64,000 nt of DNA, taken from positions 109,683 through 173,682 of the forward strand of contig DASVCN010000020.1 in assembly GCA_036381595.1 (NCBI GenBank), given 5' to 3'. Positions within the stretch are counted from its first letter, which is position 1, and every line of letters starts with the position of its first letter. The DNA is from Trueperaceae bacterium. GTDB lineage: Bacteria > Deinococcota > Deinococci > Deinococcales > Trueperaceae. The notes below the pieces were generated by a model. That model had not been told where the DNA came from and made no database searches. It saw only the letters and a program-made list of their open reading frames with translations. The translations under genes were made by a program, and so were the position numbers. Shown piece by piece: positions 1-8,307 of this stretch.

Positions 1-2
1 GC

Positions 3-491
3 CCGGCACTGGTCGATATGGGCATCCGTCCGTTGGCCGCCCATTTCTTCTTCTTCTACTACGGCGTACTGGCCGCCATCACGCCGCCAGTGGCGCTGGC
101 CTCCTACGCGGCCGCATCGATCGCCGGGAGCGACTTCAACCGTACCGGCTGGGAGGCGTTCCGGATGGCGCTGCCGGCATTCATCGTGCCGTTCTTCTTC
201 GTGCTCAACCCGGCCCTGCTGCTCGATGGGACACCCGGCGAGGTGATCCACACCTCCCTGTCGGCCGGCCTGGGCATCTGGCTGTTCACCACCGCCGTGA
301 TGAACTGGTTACGCGGCCGCATGTCTGTGTGGACACGCTTGCTGCTGTTCGCGGCAGCGTTCCTGCTGCTCGATGGCGGCTGGAGGACGGACGTCATAGG
401 TCTTGTCGTAACCTGCGGCGTGCTGCTTCTACGGCTGCGGCCAGGCAGAGTGACGACCAACGAGGAGGTCCCGGTAAGAAGTGCCGAGTGA
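3..491 (+). CDS. TRAP transporter fused permease, C-terminal end (partial)
   Basis: The gene enters from the left edge; the frame is open from base 3 and only the last ~162 codons are present. The segment around PALVDMGIRPLAAHFF and ITPPVALASYAAA is typical of the C-terminal part of DctM-type TRAP permeases, particularly the long 4TM/12TM fusion form. Several hydrophobic segments follow, ending in a short charged tail. TRAP permeases import organic acids using an ion gradient and a separate binding protein, which must lie outside the window. The stop overlaps the start of the next gene by 11 bp, so the two are co-transcribed. Substrate cannot be told from this piece. Confidence 0.85.
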   Translation, partial: PALVDMGIRPLAAHFFFFYYGVLAAITPPVALASYAAASIAGSDFNRTGWEAFRMALPAFIVPFFFVLNPALLLDGTPGEVIHTSLSAGLGIWLFTTAVMNWLRGRMSVWTRLLLFAAAFLLLDGGWRTDVIGLVVTCGVLLLRLRPGRVTTNEEVPVRSAE

Positions 492-1146
492 AGCTTCATC
501 CGAGAAGAGCGCGACCGACGTAGCCTACGAGCGCATCCGCGAGAAGATCGTCGAGGGCGAGTTCCGCCCTTCGCAGAGGCTGGTCGAGGCGACCCTGGCA
601 GAGAACCTGGGCGTCAGCCGGCACAACGTGCGAGTCGCCCTGGGCAGGCTTCAGTCCGATGGTCTGGTGAGGATCGAACCGAACCATGGCGCCACAGTCG
701 CAACCCTTGGCCTGGAGGACACGCTCGACATACTGGTGGCCCGGGAAGCATTGGAGGCCGAGGTAGCGCGACTCGCGGCGGAGAGGGTCAGCGCCGCGGA
801 GCTCGAGCAGCTCGAAGCCTGCCTCAGGACGATGAAGTTGTCGCTGGAGCAGTCGGAGTTCGAGAACTACTCGAAGACCAACCGCACCTTCCATCAGATC
901 ATCTACCGAGCCAGTGGCAACGGGACCATGCCCGAGCTCATCGCACTGTTGCGCTTGCGGATGGCCAGGCTGCATGTTCGCACCATCCTCATCCCCGGGC
1001 GCAGCGACAAGTCGCTGGCAGAGCACACGGGAATCCTGGATGCGTTGCGGGAGGGTGACGCCGACGGCGCGGAGGCCGCGCTTCGGACGCATATGAAGAG
1101 TCTCCGCGAGGCGATCAGGAAGGCCTGGAATCTGGTGGGGGTGTAG
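481..1146 (+). CDS. GntR-family regulator (FadR/FCD type)
   Basis: A 221-residue transcription factor starting at GTG 481, inside the end of the TRAP permease gene. The N-terminal winged helix (residues ~10-75) contains YERIREKIVEGEF and ENLGVSRHNVRVALGRL, the usual GntR wing-helix pattern. The remainder is an all-helical FCD ligand-binding domain (residues ~85-210) with the metal-binding type motif FHQIIYRASGN and a C-terminal H-x-GILDAL segment. Translational overlap suggests it controls the TRAP operon, probably in response to the imported acid or a metabolite of it. No operator could be assigned because the operon promoter lies off the left edge. Confidence 0.9.
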   Translation: MPSEASSEKSATDVAYERIREKIVEGEFRPSQRLVEATLAENLGVSRHNVRVALGRLQSDGLVRIEPNHGATVATLGLEDTLDILVAREALEAEVARLAAERVSAAELEQLEACLRTMKLSLEQSEFENYSKTNRTFHQIIYRASGNGTMPELIALLRLRMARLHVRTILIPGRSDKSLAEHTGILDALREGDADGAEAALRTHMKSLREAIRKAWNLVGV

Positions 1147-1304
1147 AGCTGCAACCCGGGCGCGAATGCGTCAGGCGAGGCGCTGAACACACGTCGGCAC
1201 TTGCTGCGCCACGGCATTTAAGGAGAGTTCGAAGTGACCGGGGTGCTGCTGGCGGACGCGTGCCGCGGCGCACTCGACCGGCCAGTTGCCGTGCCGCCGA
1301 TCGG
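1147..1304 (+). other. Intergenic gap with an orphan ribosome-binding site and start
   Basis: Between the GntR gene and the convergent permease gene there is a good Shine-Dalgarno sequence (TAAGGAG, 1219-1225) followed nine bases later by GTG (1234). The reading frame begins VTGVLLADACRGALDR and then runs antisense into the 3' end of the permease gene on the other strand without resembling a protein. I read this as the beginning of a former third gene of the TRAP operon, cut off by a rearrangement near position 1290. No terminator hairpin with a U-tract is visible. Confidence 0.3.
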
Positions 1305-2186
1305 TCATGAGCCAGAGCGCGGGTCGATGAGATCACGCATGCTGTCGCCCACCATGTTGAACCCCAGCACTGCCAGGAAGATGCCGAGGCCCGGAAAGGT
1401 TGGCAACCACCAGGCATCGAGGATGTAAGACCTGGATTCAGTGATCATGGCGCCCCACTCGGGCGAAGGGGGCGCTGCGCCCAGCCCGATGAAACTGAGC
1501 GACGCGGTTGCGAGGATCGCCTGGCCCATGTCGAGACTGGCCTTCACGAAGACGGGCGTCATCGTATTCGGCAGGATGTGTCGAAACATCAGCCGGAGCT
1601 GGGTCGCGCCCAAGGCTCGAGCCGATGTGACGTACGCTTGACCGCGCAGGGAAACGACCTTGTTGCGGACCAGCCTTCCGTACTGCGCCCACCACACCAT
1701 AGCCAGGCCGATGATGGCATTCTCTAGGCTTCGACCGAGCAACGCGGCGATGCCCATCGCAAGGATGAGGTATGGGAACGCGAGGAACACGTCCACTACT
1801 CGCATCATCACCCGGTCGACCGAGCCGCCATATAGTCCCGACACGGCGCCGAAGAGCGTGCCGAAGAGTCCTGCCGAGACCACTACCCGGAGACTGGCCC
1901 AGATCGATACTCGTGCTCCGTATACGACCCGGCTGTAGGTATCCCGTCCCAGATGGTCGGTGCCGAACAGGTGTTCGGTCGATGGCGGCTGAAGTCTTTC
2001 CAGAGGGGAGATCTGGACGGGCGAGTGGGTAGCGAACAGCGACGGGAGCAGCGCGACGAGCGCGAGGAACAGCAGGATCATCAGGCCCGGGCCGCCGCCG
2101 CGCACGAATCTGATACCGCGACGGAGTTGCCAGCGGAAGCCCTGAAGGCCGTTCCTCGAACCGGCCCAGGAGCTGTCGCTAGTCAT
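1305..2186 (-). CDS. Peptide/nickel-type ABC transporter permease (DppC-like)
   Basis: A 293-residue inner-membrane permease of the DppC/OppC family. An N-terminal membrane segment (residues ~30-50) is followed by the conserved HLFGTDHLGRDTYSRVVYG motif and then five membrane segments containing the EAA-type loop around ARALGATQLRLMFRHILPN. It begins 8 bp inside the DppB-like gene and ends the operon. With the adjacent permease and binding protein it forms an importer for a peptide-like or other small organic substrate. No ATPase genes follow, so the energising subunits must be encoded elsewhere. Confidence 0.92.
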   Translation of the reverse strand: MTSDSSWAGSRNGLQGFRWQLRRGIRFVRGGGPGLMILLFLALVALLPSLFATHSPVQISPLERLQPPSTEHLFGTDHLGRDTYSRVVYGARVSIWASLRVVVSAGLFGTLFGAVSGLYGGSVDRVMMRVVDVFLAFPYLILAMGIAALLGRSLENAIIGLAMVWWAQYGRLVRNKVVSLRGQAYVTSARALGATQLRLMFRHILPNTMTPVFVKASLDMGQAILATASLSFIGLGAAPPSPEWGAMITESRSYILDAWWLPTFPGLGIFLAVLGFNMVGDSMRDLIDPRSGS

Positions 2187-3183
2187 ACTGCACCGTCGGG
2201 TCGAGCCACGCCAGCGATATGTCGGTCAGGAGGTTGATCAGCGCGTAGAAGAGCGTCATCGTCATGACGAACGCCGTGATCGCGAAGTAGTCGTTACGCA
2301 GCATCGCCTTGACGGCGTAGTCGCCAACGCCGGGCCACGAGAAGATCGACTCGGTGATGACGGCGCCGGCCAGCAGGTGACCGAAGCGCAGACCGATGAC
2401 GGTGACAATCGGGATGGCGGCCGTTCGGAGAACGTGGCGATACAGGACGGTCCGCTCCGTGAGACCCTTCGAACGCGCCGTATCGACGTACGGCTCTCTC
2501 ATCACGTCGAGCATCGAGGAGCGCGTCATCCTCATGATCGTCGCCAGCGTGAGGCCGCTGAGAGACACGACCGGAAGGACGAGGTGCCTTGCCACGTCGA
2601 GCATGGCTCGCCAGTTGCCACTGACGATGGAGTCGAGCACCAGGAAGCCGGTCACCGTTTCGATATCGGCAGCGGTACCGAGACGACCGCCGGCGGGCAG
2701 CCAGCCGAGCCGACCGTAGAAGATCAGTTGCAGCATCAGGGCCACCCAGAAGATGGGTAACGCGGCCGCCGAGATGGCGATCCCCCGCAAGAGCCCGTCG
2801 ACCCAGGTTCGGGCGTGACGCGCGGAGGCCACGCCAAGTGGAACGCCCACCAGGATGCTCAGCAACATGCTCAGGAAGGCTAGTTCGATGGTGTTCGGAT
2901 AGCGTTCCAGGAGATCGGTCATCACTGGACGGTCGGTGACTATGGATCGACCGAAGTCGCCGCGGACCAGCCGCCCCAAGTACTCGACGAAGCGGACGAG
3001 CGTGGGCTCGTCCAGCCCCAGCTCCTCGCGCATGGCGTCGATCATCTCCTGGTTCGCGCCCACACCCAGAGCGGCTACGGCTGGGTCGGTAGGGAGCGCG
3101 TTCGCCATGAAGAACACCACCACGGCAACACCGAAGATGATGAACACCGTGAAGAACAGGCGCCTCAGGACGTAGGTGAGCAC
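2179..3183 (-). CDS. Peptide/nickel-type ABC transporter permease (DppB-like)
   Basis: A 334-residue DppB/OppB-family permease starting at GTG 3183. It opens with the family signature MLTYVLRRLFFTVFIIFGVA and the extracytoplasmic segment with DEPTLVRFVEYLGRLVRGDFG. Five further membrane segments follow, with the conserved loop around TARSKGLTERTVLYRHVLR that contacts the ATPase. It lies 50 bp downstream of the binding-protein gene and overlaps the DppC-like gene by 8 bp, so the three are one transport unit. Confidence 0.92.
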   Translation of the reverse strand: MLTYVLRRLFFTVFIIFGVAVVVFFMANALPTDPAVAALGVGANQEMIDAMREELGLDEPTLVRFVEYLGRLVRGDFGRSIVTDRPVMTDLLERYPNTIELAFLSMLLSILVGVPLGVASARHARTWVDGLLRGIAISAAALPIFWVALMLQLIFYGRLGWLPAGGRLGTAADIETVTGFLVLDSIVSGNWRAMLDVARHLVLPVVSLSGLTLATIMRMTRSSMLDVMREPYVDTARSKGLTERTVLYRHVLRTAAIPIVTVIGLRFGHLLAGAVITESIFSWPGVGDYAVKAMLRNDYFAITAFVMTMTLFYALINLLTDISLAWLDPTVQYD

Positions 3184-3233
3184 GCGCTCCCGATCCTCTC
3201 GTCTAGGTCTTCAGAAGTCGCTCAGGGCGGCCA

Positions 3234-4811
3234 TCAGGGTGCCCTGTGCAGCTCGTAGAAGTGGATCAGTTCCGCCGTCATCGGTCTGTGGACGTAGCCG
3301 GCCACGTCCTCACGCATAGGCACGAACGCCTGCATCCGGCCAGCGAAGATGTCCGGAGCGTCCCGTACCACGATCTCGGCGGCCTGGCGCATCAGCTCGA
3401 TGGCCTCCTCCTCGTTCGCCGACACCATGGCCTCGTCGATCAACCGGTCGACCTCCGGATTGCTGTAGTTCATGTAGTTATTGCCCTGGCCGTGCATCGA
3501 GTCGGAGTGATAGAGGAAGAGAAAGAGCTCCCTAGGGTCTCCGTAACGCGTCTTGATGTTGAAGATCATCAGCTCCTTGCGGAGCGCCGGGTCGCCGGTA
3601 TTGCTGTAGTCGACGACCGTCTTTCGGATGGCTGGCCACTCGGCCGTCTGGATCTCGGCGTTCACGCCGGCGCTGGCCAGGAGGGCCTGGATCGCTTCTG
3701 CCAGAACCTTCTTGGTCGGGTCAGGTTGGTGTGTCCAGATCCGCAACTGAAGGCCCTGTCCGTTAGGGTAACCAGCCTCCGCCAGCAGTTCCAGCGCCTT
3801 CTCGGGGTCGTAGCTGTAGGGGTTAGGGACCGCTTCGCCACCCAGCAGCTCCGGAACGAGCGGGCCTGGCGAAGGAGCGGCCATGCCGTCCATCAGGTCG
3901 GCGAAGACCTGGCCATCCCAGAGGTAGTTGAGGGCCTGGCGAACCCGCACATCCTCGGTCGAGCCACCCATCACCTGGATGCGGGCGAATATCTGATCGA
4001 GTGTTGGCCCACCCTCGACCTTGATGCCGTCCGTATCCCGGTAGATGTCGATATAGGTGGGCTCGTAGAGGAGCGAGATGTCGAGGTCGCCGCGCTCGAG
4101 CATCAACCTCTGGGTGGCCGCCTCCGGCACCGTAAGCAGCTCGATGGTCGCGAAGTGGGGGCCTTCCCAGCCGCGCCAGTAATCGGGGTTGGCCTCGAGC
4201 ACGATCCTCTCGCCTCGTTCTCGCTCGGCAAGCACGTAAGGACCGGTACCGGCGCTGTTCTCTTCCAGCCAGTCGCGCCCCCCGTTCTCTTCATCGTGCT
4301 CCTCTACGGCCGTCGGACTGACCATCCAGGCAAGCCAGAGGCTGCGGAGGAAGGGGGCGAACGGCTCACCGAGGGTGACGCGCAGCGTGAGCGGGTCGAT
4401 GGCCTCGATGGTGTCGACATGCTGAAGCGACAGGTAGGCGCCCGAGCGCTGCAGCTCTATGAGCCTCTCGAGCGAGAACTTGGCGCTCTCCGCATCGAAG
4501 GGCGTGCCGTCGGTGAACGTGACGTCGGGCCGCAGGTGGAAGGTGTAGGTAAGGGCGTCTTCGGAAACCTCCCACGACTCGGCGAGCACGCCCTCGAGTC
4601 TCAGATCGGGAGTCAGGTCGACGAGCGGCTCGTAGACGTTCCTCAACTGAACGACGGTGGAGAAGTCGCTGGCTACGTGTGGGTCCCAGATGTCCGCTTC
4701 GGTTCGCACCCCGACTCGAAGCGCGCCCTCGGGCTCCGCCATCGCGCCGCCTGAGAACAGCGCGCCCACGAACGCGAGCAAGGTCAGCGTGAATCCGACA
4801 AGCCTCTTCAT
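3234..4811 (-). CDS. ABC transporter substrate-binding protein, SBP_bac_5 family
   Basis: A 525-residue exported binding protein. The start at 4811 is preceded by GGAGG at good spacing. A clear signal peptide (KRLVGFTLTLLAFVGALFSG, ending near GAMA) is followed by the family fold, with the landmark LAESWEVSEDALTYTFHLR and FTDGTPFDAESAKFSLERL. Family members bind dipeptides, oligopeptides, nickel, or diverse amide and sugar compounds. Here it belongs to an operon with two cysteine hydrolases, so an amide-containing small molecule is a reasonable guess. Unlike most other transporter loci in the window, no strong hairpin separates it from the permease gene. Confidence 0.92.
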   Translation of the reverse strand: MKRLVGFTLTLLAFVGALFSGGAMAEPEGALRVGVRTEADIWDPHVASDFSTVVQLRNVYEPLVDLTPDLRLEGVLAESWEVSEDALTYTFHLRPDVTFTDGTPFDAESAKFSLERLIELQRSGAYLSLQHVDTIEAIDPLTLRVTLGEPFAPFLRSLWLAWMVSPTAVEEHDEENGGRDWLEENSAGTGPYVLAERERGERIVLEANPDYWRGWEGPHFATIELLTVPEAATQRLMLERGDLDISLLYEPTYIDIYRDTDGIKVEGGPTLDQIFARIQVMGGSTEDVRVRQALNYLWDGQVFADLMDGMAAPSPGPLVPELLGGEAVPNPYSYDPEKALELLAEAGYPNGQGLQLRIWTHQPDPTKKVLAEAIQALLASAGVNAEIQTAEWPAIRKTVVDYSNTGDPALRKELMIFNIKTRYGDPRELFLFLYHSDSMHGQGNNYMNYSNPEVDRLIDEAMVSANEEEAIELMRQAAEIVVRDAPDIFAGRMQAFVPMREDVAGYVHRPMTAELIHFYELHRAP

Positions 4812-4848
4812 CGTTATCCTCCAGTTGGCGAGTGGCTTCAGTCCAAGA

Positions 4849-5538
4849 TCACTTCGAAAGGCTGGTAGTTAGAACCGTCTTGCGCAGTTCGGAAACAACC
4901 TCGGCGAGCGGCATGACATCGGCGAACTTCATGTCCATGTCGATGAGGCTGACAGCGTGGGAGAGGCTCGACCTGTCGGCGCAGCACTCCTCGGGCACGA
5001 TGACCCTGAGGTTGCAGGAGAAGGCGTCGGTGACAGCGGCCCGCACGCAGCCGCTTGTCGAGACCCCGCCAACTATCAGCGTGTCCACGCCCAGGTACGC
5101 CAGTTGGCTCCGTAAAGGCGTCTCGAAGAATGCGCTGGGCTTCGATTTCCGGATCACATACTCGCCATCGCGCGGTTCGATCGACTCCGGCCACTCGTCC
5201 GCCTCCGGATCGACGAGCCAGAGCGGATCCTCGGTGTGACCCCACTTGAGCGCGGTCACACCCCTCTCCACTTCGGTTCGCCTCGAGTCGCGCCTGGAGA
5301 AGAAGATCGGAAGCCGCAGCTCCCGCGAAACGCCCAGAAGCTCCCGGTACGCTTCCAGGGCCTGCTCGGCTCTATCGCCGTAGGCGTTCGGGTACTTGGG
5401 ATCGACGAACAGCTTCGTCATGTCGACCACGAGAAGGGCTGGTTTCGAGCCGAATCCCATCCTCCGACCGAAGCCCCCCTTCTCGAACGCGGCGATGTCG
5501 TCTTCGCTGAGGACGGATGCCCACCTGCGTATCTCCAC
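4849..5538 (-). CDS. Isochorismatase-family cysteine hydrolase
   Basis: A 229-residue cytoplasmic enzyme. It starts at GTG 5538 behind a purine-rich GGAGGAG site. The isochorismatase fold is shown by ALLVVDMTKLFVD (catalytic Asp), the Lys of RKSKPSAF and the nucleophile motif VGGVSTSGCVRA (Cys). The TSGCVRA form is closest to N-carbamoylsarcosine amidase and maleamate amidohydrolase types, which hydrolyse C-N bonds of amides or ureides, rather than isochorismatase proper. A second, only distantly similar member is encoded two genes upstream, suggesting two successive deamidation or decarbamoylation steps on the imported compound. Exact substrate unknown. Confidence 0.88.
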   Translation of the reverse strand: MEIRRWASVLSEDDIAAFEKGGFGRRMGFGSKPALLVVDMTKLFVDPKYPNAYGDRAEQALEAYRELLGVSRELRLPIFFSRRDSRRTEVERGVTALKWGHTEDPLWLVDPEADEWPESIEPRDGEYVIRKSKPSAFFETPLRSQLAYLGVDTLIVGGVSTSGCVRAAVTDAFSCNLRVIVPEECCADRSSLSHAVSLIDMDMKFADVMPLAEVVSELRKTVLTTSLSK

Positions 5539-5555
5539 TGCGCCTTCTCCTCCCC

Positions 5556-6755
5556 TCAGGCCTTGGCGGAAGAAGTCATCTCTTCGACTCGGGTCCTGAA
5601 CGCATCGTCGGAAAGGCTTCCGCCCTGCCGCTCGGCCTGGCTCCTGGTCCAGTCGACCAGCTCTTCGATATCGAGCGCCTCCGGGTCGACCCCGAACTCA
5701 CGCAGCTTCATCGTCACCGCGTACTTCCCACTGAGGCGACCGAGGGGGAAGCGCCGCTGGTTCCCGACGAGCTCCGGGGGGAAAGGCTCGTATACGGCCG
5801 GGTCGGCGAGGACGCCCCTGATGTGGTTGTCCAGTTGGTGAGCGAAGGCGTTTTCACCTACCACCGGCTTCGATTTTGCCAATGGCACCTGCGCCATCCT
5901 CTCCACCTGCCGGGCCAGTTCGGTCAGCCGGCCGAGGTGGATTCCGGTGTCGAAGTCGTAGATGTGCTCGAGCGTCATCGCCACCTCATCGAGCGAGACG
6001 TTGCCCGAACGCTCGCCCAGGCCGTTTACCACGCAGTCGACCCAGTGCGCTCCGGCCTCGACGGACGCGCAGACATTCGCCATCGCCAGGCCGAAGTCGT
6101 TGTGGACATGAACGCCAACAGGGACATCAACCGCCCCGACGACCGCCTCGACCATCGCTCTGAAACCCGTGGGGCCGCAGGCGCCCATCGAGTCGGTCAC
6201 ACGTAGTCGATCGACGCCGGCCTCCTCCAGTGTCCGTACGACCTCTATGAGGAAGTCCGGGTCGGCACGGGTGGCGTCGGTGGGAGAGAAGGAGACGAAG
6301 GCTCCCTGCTCCTTGGCGTAGCGCACGGCTTCCGAAATCGTTTGCAACACTTCTGCGCGGGTGGTGCGGAGGACGCGCTCGAGCCGGATGTCCGAGATGC
6401 CGAACTGCATGCTCACGATATCCACGCCGCACTCCAGTCCGGCTTCGACGTGGTGGCGCCAATTGGGTACGTGGATCATCGAGATGCTTTCGATCTTTGC
6501 CCGGAACCCCTCGGCGACGAACGTCTTGACGATCTGCTTGTCCTCTTCGGACACTCCGGGGTACCCCACCTGGATCTGCTTGATTCCGATGTCGTCGAGG
6601 CGGTGAGCGAGCTCTATCTTCTTCTCCAGGGAGAAGGCGGCTCCCGCGGATTGTTCTCCCTCGCGAAGGGTGCAGTCGCAAAGGAAGACGTCACGCGCCG
6701 CGACCCTCTGCCGCACCTCGGGCAGGGAATTCCAGGGACTGAGGGGAAGGCTCAT
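5556..6755 (-). CDS. Homocitrate/isopropylmalate/citramalate-synthase-like enzyme (HMGL family)
   Basis: A 399-residue TIM-barrel enzyme of the DRE metallolyase family. The signature DCTLREGEQSAGAAF near residue 27, the metal-binding HVHNDFGLAMAN and the loop NGLGERSGNVSLDE are all intact. It therefore looks like a Claisen-type acyl-CoA-dependent synthase or the reverse lyase. The C-terminal LeuA regulatory domain is absent, as in homocitrate synthases (NifV/AksA type). Its start overlaps the stop of the upstream hydrolase by 4 bp (ATGA). Placement between two amidase-like genes and an importer argues for a catabolic or salvage role, not leucine or lysine synthesis. Confidence 0.85.
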   Translation of the reverse strand: MSLPLSPWNSLPEVRQRVAARDVFLCDCTLREGEQSAGAAFSLEKKIELAHRLDDIGIKQIQVGYPGVSEEDKQIVKTFVAEGFRAKIESISMIHVPNWRHHVEAGLECGVDIVSMQFGISDIRLERVLRTTRAEVLQTISEAVRYAKEQGAFVSFSPTDATRADPDFLIEVVRTLEEAGVDRLRVTDSMGACGPTGFRAMVEAVVGAVDVPVGVHVHNDFGLAMANVCASVEAGAHWVDCVVNGLGERSGNVSLDEVAMTLEHIYDFDTGIHLGRLTELARQVERMAQVPLAKSKPVVGENAFAHQLDNHIRGVLADPAVYEPFPPELVGNQRRFPLGRLSGKYAVTMKLREFGVDPEALDIEELVDWTRSQAERQGGSLSDDAFRTRVEEMTSSAKA

Positions 6756-7435
6756 ACAGCGTCCTTTCCGCCGTCTGATCCGGCGCTAGTTCTCTGCCAG
6801 GCGGCGATGATCTCAGCGGAGGTTGTCAGTTCGTGGCGAGCAGCCTGAACTCGGAGCGAGGCCTCGTGAAGCTCCTTGTTGGTCGTCGCCACAAGGTCCA
6901 CGGGCAGGACCGCGTAGTAGTCGTGGAAGGTCGCGTCGCGGCCGGTCGACTCGACACATCCCTGAGTCGTGGTTCCCGTGAGGATCACCGTTTCCACGCC
7001 CGATTCCTTCAGTAGCCGGTCCAGTTCGGTGCGGGTGAAAGCGCTGCTCCGCCACTTCCTGACAACGGTGTCGCCACTCCGAGGCTTGACCATATCTACG
7101 AAGTCGTGACCCCAGGTGCCGAGAATGGTGTACTGCCCGTCCTTGCCGTCACGGGTCTTCAGACGCAGCCAGGCCGGGGAGTCGCTCTTGCCTTCGGGGA
7201 GGGTCGTCTGCTGGATGTAGACCAGGGGGACGCCGATTTTGCGGGCACGTTCGAGGAACTCGGCCAGAGGAGCGAGCATCGCCCGTATCGACTCGAGGTT
7301 CTTCCCTGCCTTGTCGAACGCCCCGCCAGGAGAGCAGAAGTCGTTCTGCACGTCGATGATCAGCACCGCGGTCCTCGAGGGAGCGACGATCTCGTCGAGC
7401 CGGTCGAGGACTTCGTGGTGGAAGATCCGCTTCAT
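6752..7435 (-). CDS. Isochorismatase-family cysteine hydrolase (second copy)
   Basis: A 227-residue hydrolase of the same superfamily as the gene at 4849-5538. Visible are TAVLIIDVQNDFCSPGG (catalytic Asp), the Lys region VVRKWRSSAF and the nucleophile motif LTGTTTQGCVEST. The TTTQGCVEST form resembles ureidoacrylate/peroxyureidoacrylate amidohydrolases (RutB-like) and related carbamoyl-cleaving enzymes. It directly abuts the IclR gene and overlaps the synthase-like gene by 4 bp, so it is the first enzyme gene of the operon. Substrate not determinable from sequence. Confidence 0.87.
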   Translation of the reverse strand: MKRIFHHEVLDRLDEIVAPSRTAVLIIDVQNDFCSPGGAFDKAGKNLESIRAMLAPLAEFLERARKIGVPLVYIQQTTLPEGKSDSPAWLRLKTRDGKDGQYTILGTWGHDFVDMVKPRSGDTVVRKWRSSAFTRTELDRLLKESGVETVILTGTTTQGCVESTGRDATFHDYYAVLPVDLVATTNKELHEASLRVQAARHELTTSAEIIAAWQRTSAGSDGGKDAV

Positions 7436-8224
7436 CTATGCCGCTTCCCGCGACCCGCTCCAGTCGGACGCGCGGTAACCGAGATCCGCGGAAACGGCAG
7501 CTCCGCAGGCGATCGCTCGGCCCAGGACCGCCTCCATCTGGGTGGGAGTCCAGCGGCTGCTGGGACCCGAAACGCTTATTACCGCGATGGCCGAACCATT
7601 CCCATCAAGAACCGGCACCGACAGGCCCGACACGCGCATGATCGTCTGCCCCACCGTCATCGCGGCTCCACGGCGCCGGATCTCCTCGAGTTCGATGAAG
7701 TACTGAGCCGGGTCGATAGTCGTCTGGGGCGTTACCTTCGTCAGACCACAGATGTCGACGATGCGCCGAGCTTCTTCGAGCGGCATGAAGGCGAGGAACA
7801 CGCGACCTGTCGAACCCAAGGTCAATCTCTTTCGGTCTCCCACGCGCAGGCTGCGCCTGAGCTCCTGGTTGCTCTCGACCGAATGCACGCACACACGATC
7901 GAGGCCCTCTCGCAGGTAGAGCCCGACCGTCTCGCCAGTCAAGTCGCGAAGCTCCTCCATGTGCCGCTGTGACCTTGCTACCAGCTCGGCCTGGAAGGTG
8001 TTGCGCGAGACGAGCGTCAGCGATTGAGGTCCCACCCTGTACTTGCCGGACTGCTCGTCGCGCTCCACGAATCGGCGTCGAGCCAGGGTGGCGAGAAAAC
8101 GGGCCACGCTGGCCTTGTTGACGTCGAGCCGCCTGCTGACCTCGTTCACCCCCAACGGTTCGGGGCTGGATGCGATCTCCAGGAGTACGTCGAGTCCGCG
8201 CTCAAGGGTTTGGATGCTCTGCAT
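7436..8224 (-). CDS. IclR-family transcriptional regulator
   Basis: A 262-residue regulator with the IclR architecture: an N-terminal winged helix (residues ~1-65, VNEVSRRLDVNKASVARFLATL) and a C-terminal effector domain (residues ~80-250; LRVGDRKRLTLGSTGRVFLAF, LSVPVLDGNGSAIAVISVSG). It is the first gene of the operon that continues through the hydrolases, synthase-like enzyme and transporter to 1305. An AGGAG site sits six to seven bases before the ATG. Its own promoter carries nested inverted repeats, so autoregulation is likely. Confidence 0.93.
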   Translation of the reverse strand: MQSIQTLERGLDVLLEIASSPEPLGVNEVSRRLDVNKASVARFLATLARRRFVERDEQSGKYRVGPQSLTLVSRNTFQAELVARSQRHMEELRDLTGETVGLYLREGLDRVCVHSVESNQELRRSLRVGDRKRLTLGSTGRVFLAFMPLEEARRIVDICGLTKVTPQTTIDPAQYFIELEEIRRRGAAMTVGQTIMRVSGLSVPVLDGNGSAIAVISVSGPSSRWTPTQMEAVLGRAIACGAAVSADLGYRASDWSGSREAA

Positions 8225-8226
8225 GT

Positions 8227-8294
8227 GTTTCTCCTAGAGAAACTCTTGTTGCTTAACGTGGAACAAGTTTAAGCAGGGCGGCATGACCTGTCAA
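8227..8294 (-). promoter_or_regulatory. Promoter and operator-like repeats of the IclR operon
   Basis: On the minus strand TTGACA (8294-8289) and TAAACT (8271-8266) are separated by 17 bp, a good sigma70-type promoter. A 23-bp imperfect inverted repeat (arms CTTGTT at 8245-8250 and AACAAG at 8262-8267) overlaps the -10 and start site. A second, perfect repeat with 7-bp arms (GTTTCTC/GAGAAAC, 8227-8243) encloses the Shine-Dalgarno sequence. The first is well placed for repression by IclR; the second could act at DNA or mRNA level. Sequence seen directly; function inferred. Confidence 0.65.
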
Positions 8295-8307
8295 GGTTCA
8301 CCGGCCT

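Noticed and set aside
3246..4754. A 502-codon open frame on the plus strand
   Set aside because: It lies antisense to the clearly recognisable SBP_bac_5 gene; its translation is Val/Arg/Leu-rich with no domain, as expected for shadow frames in GC-rich DNA.
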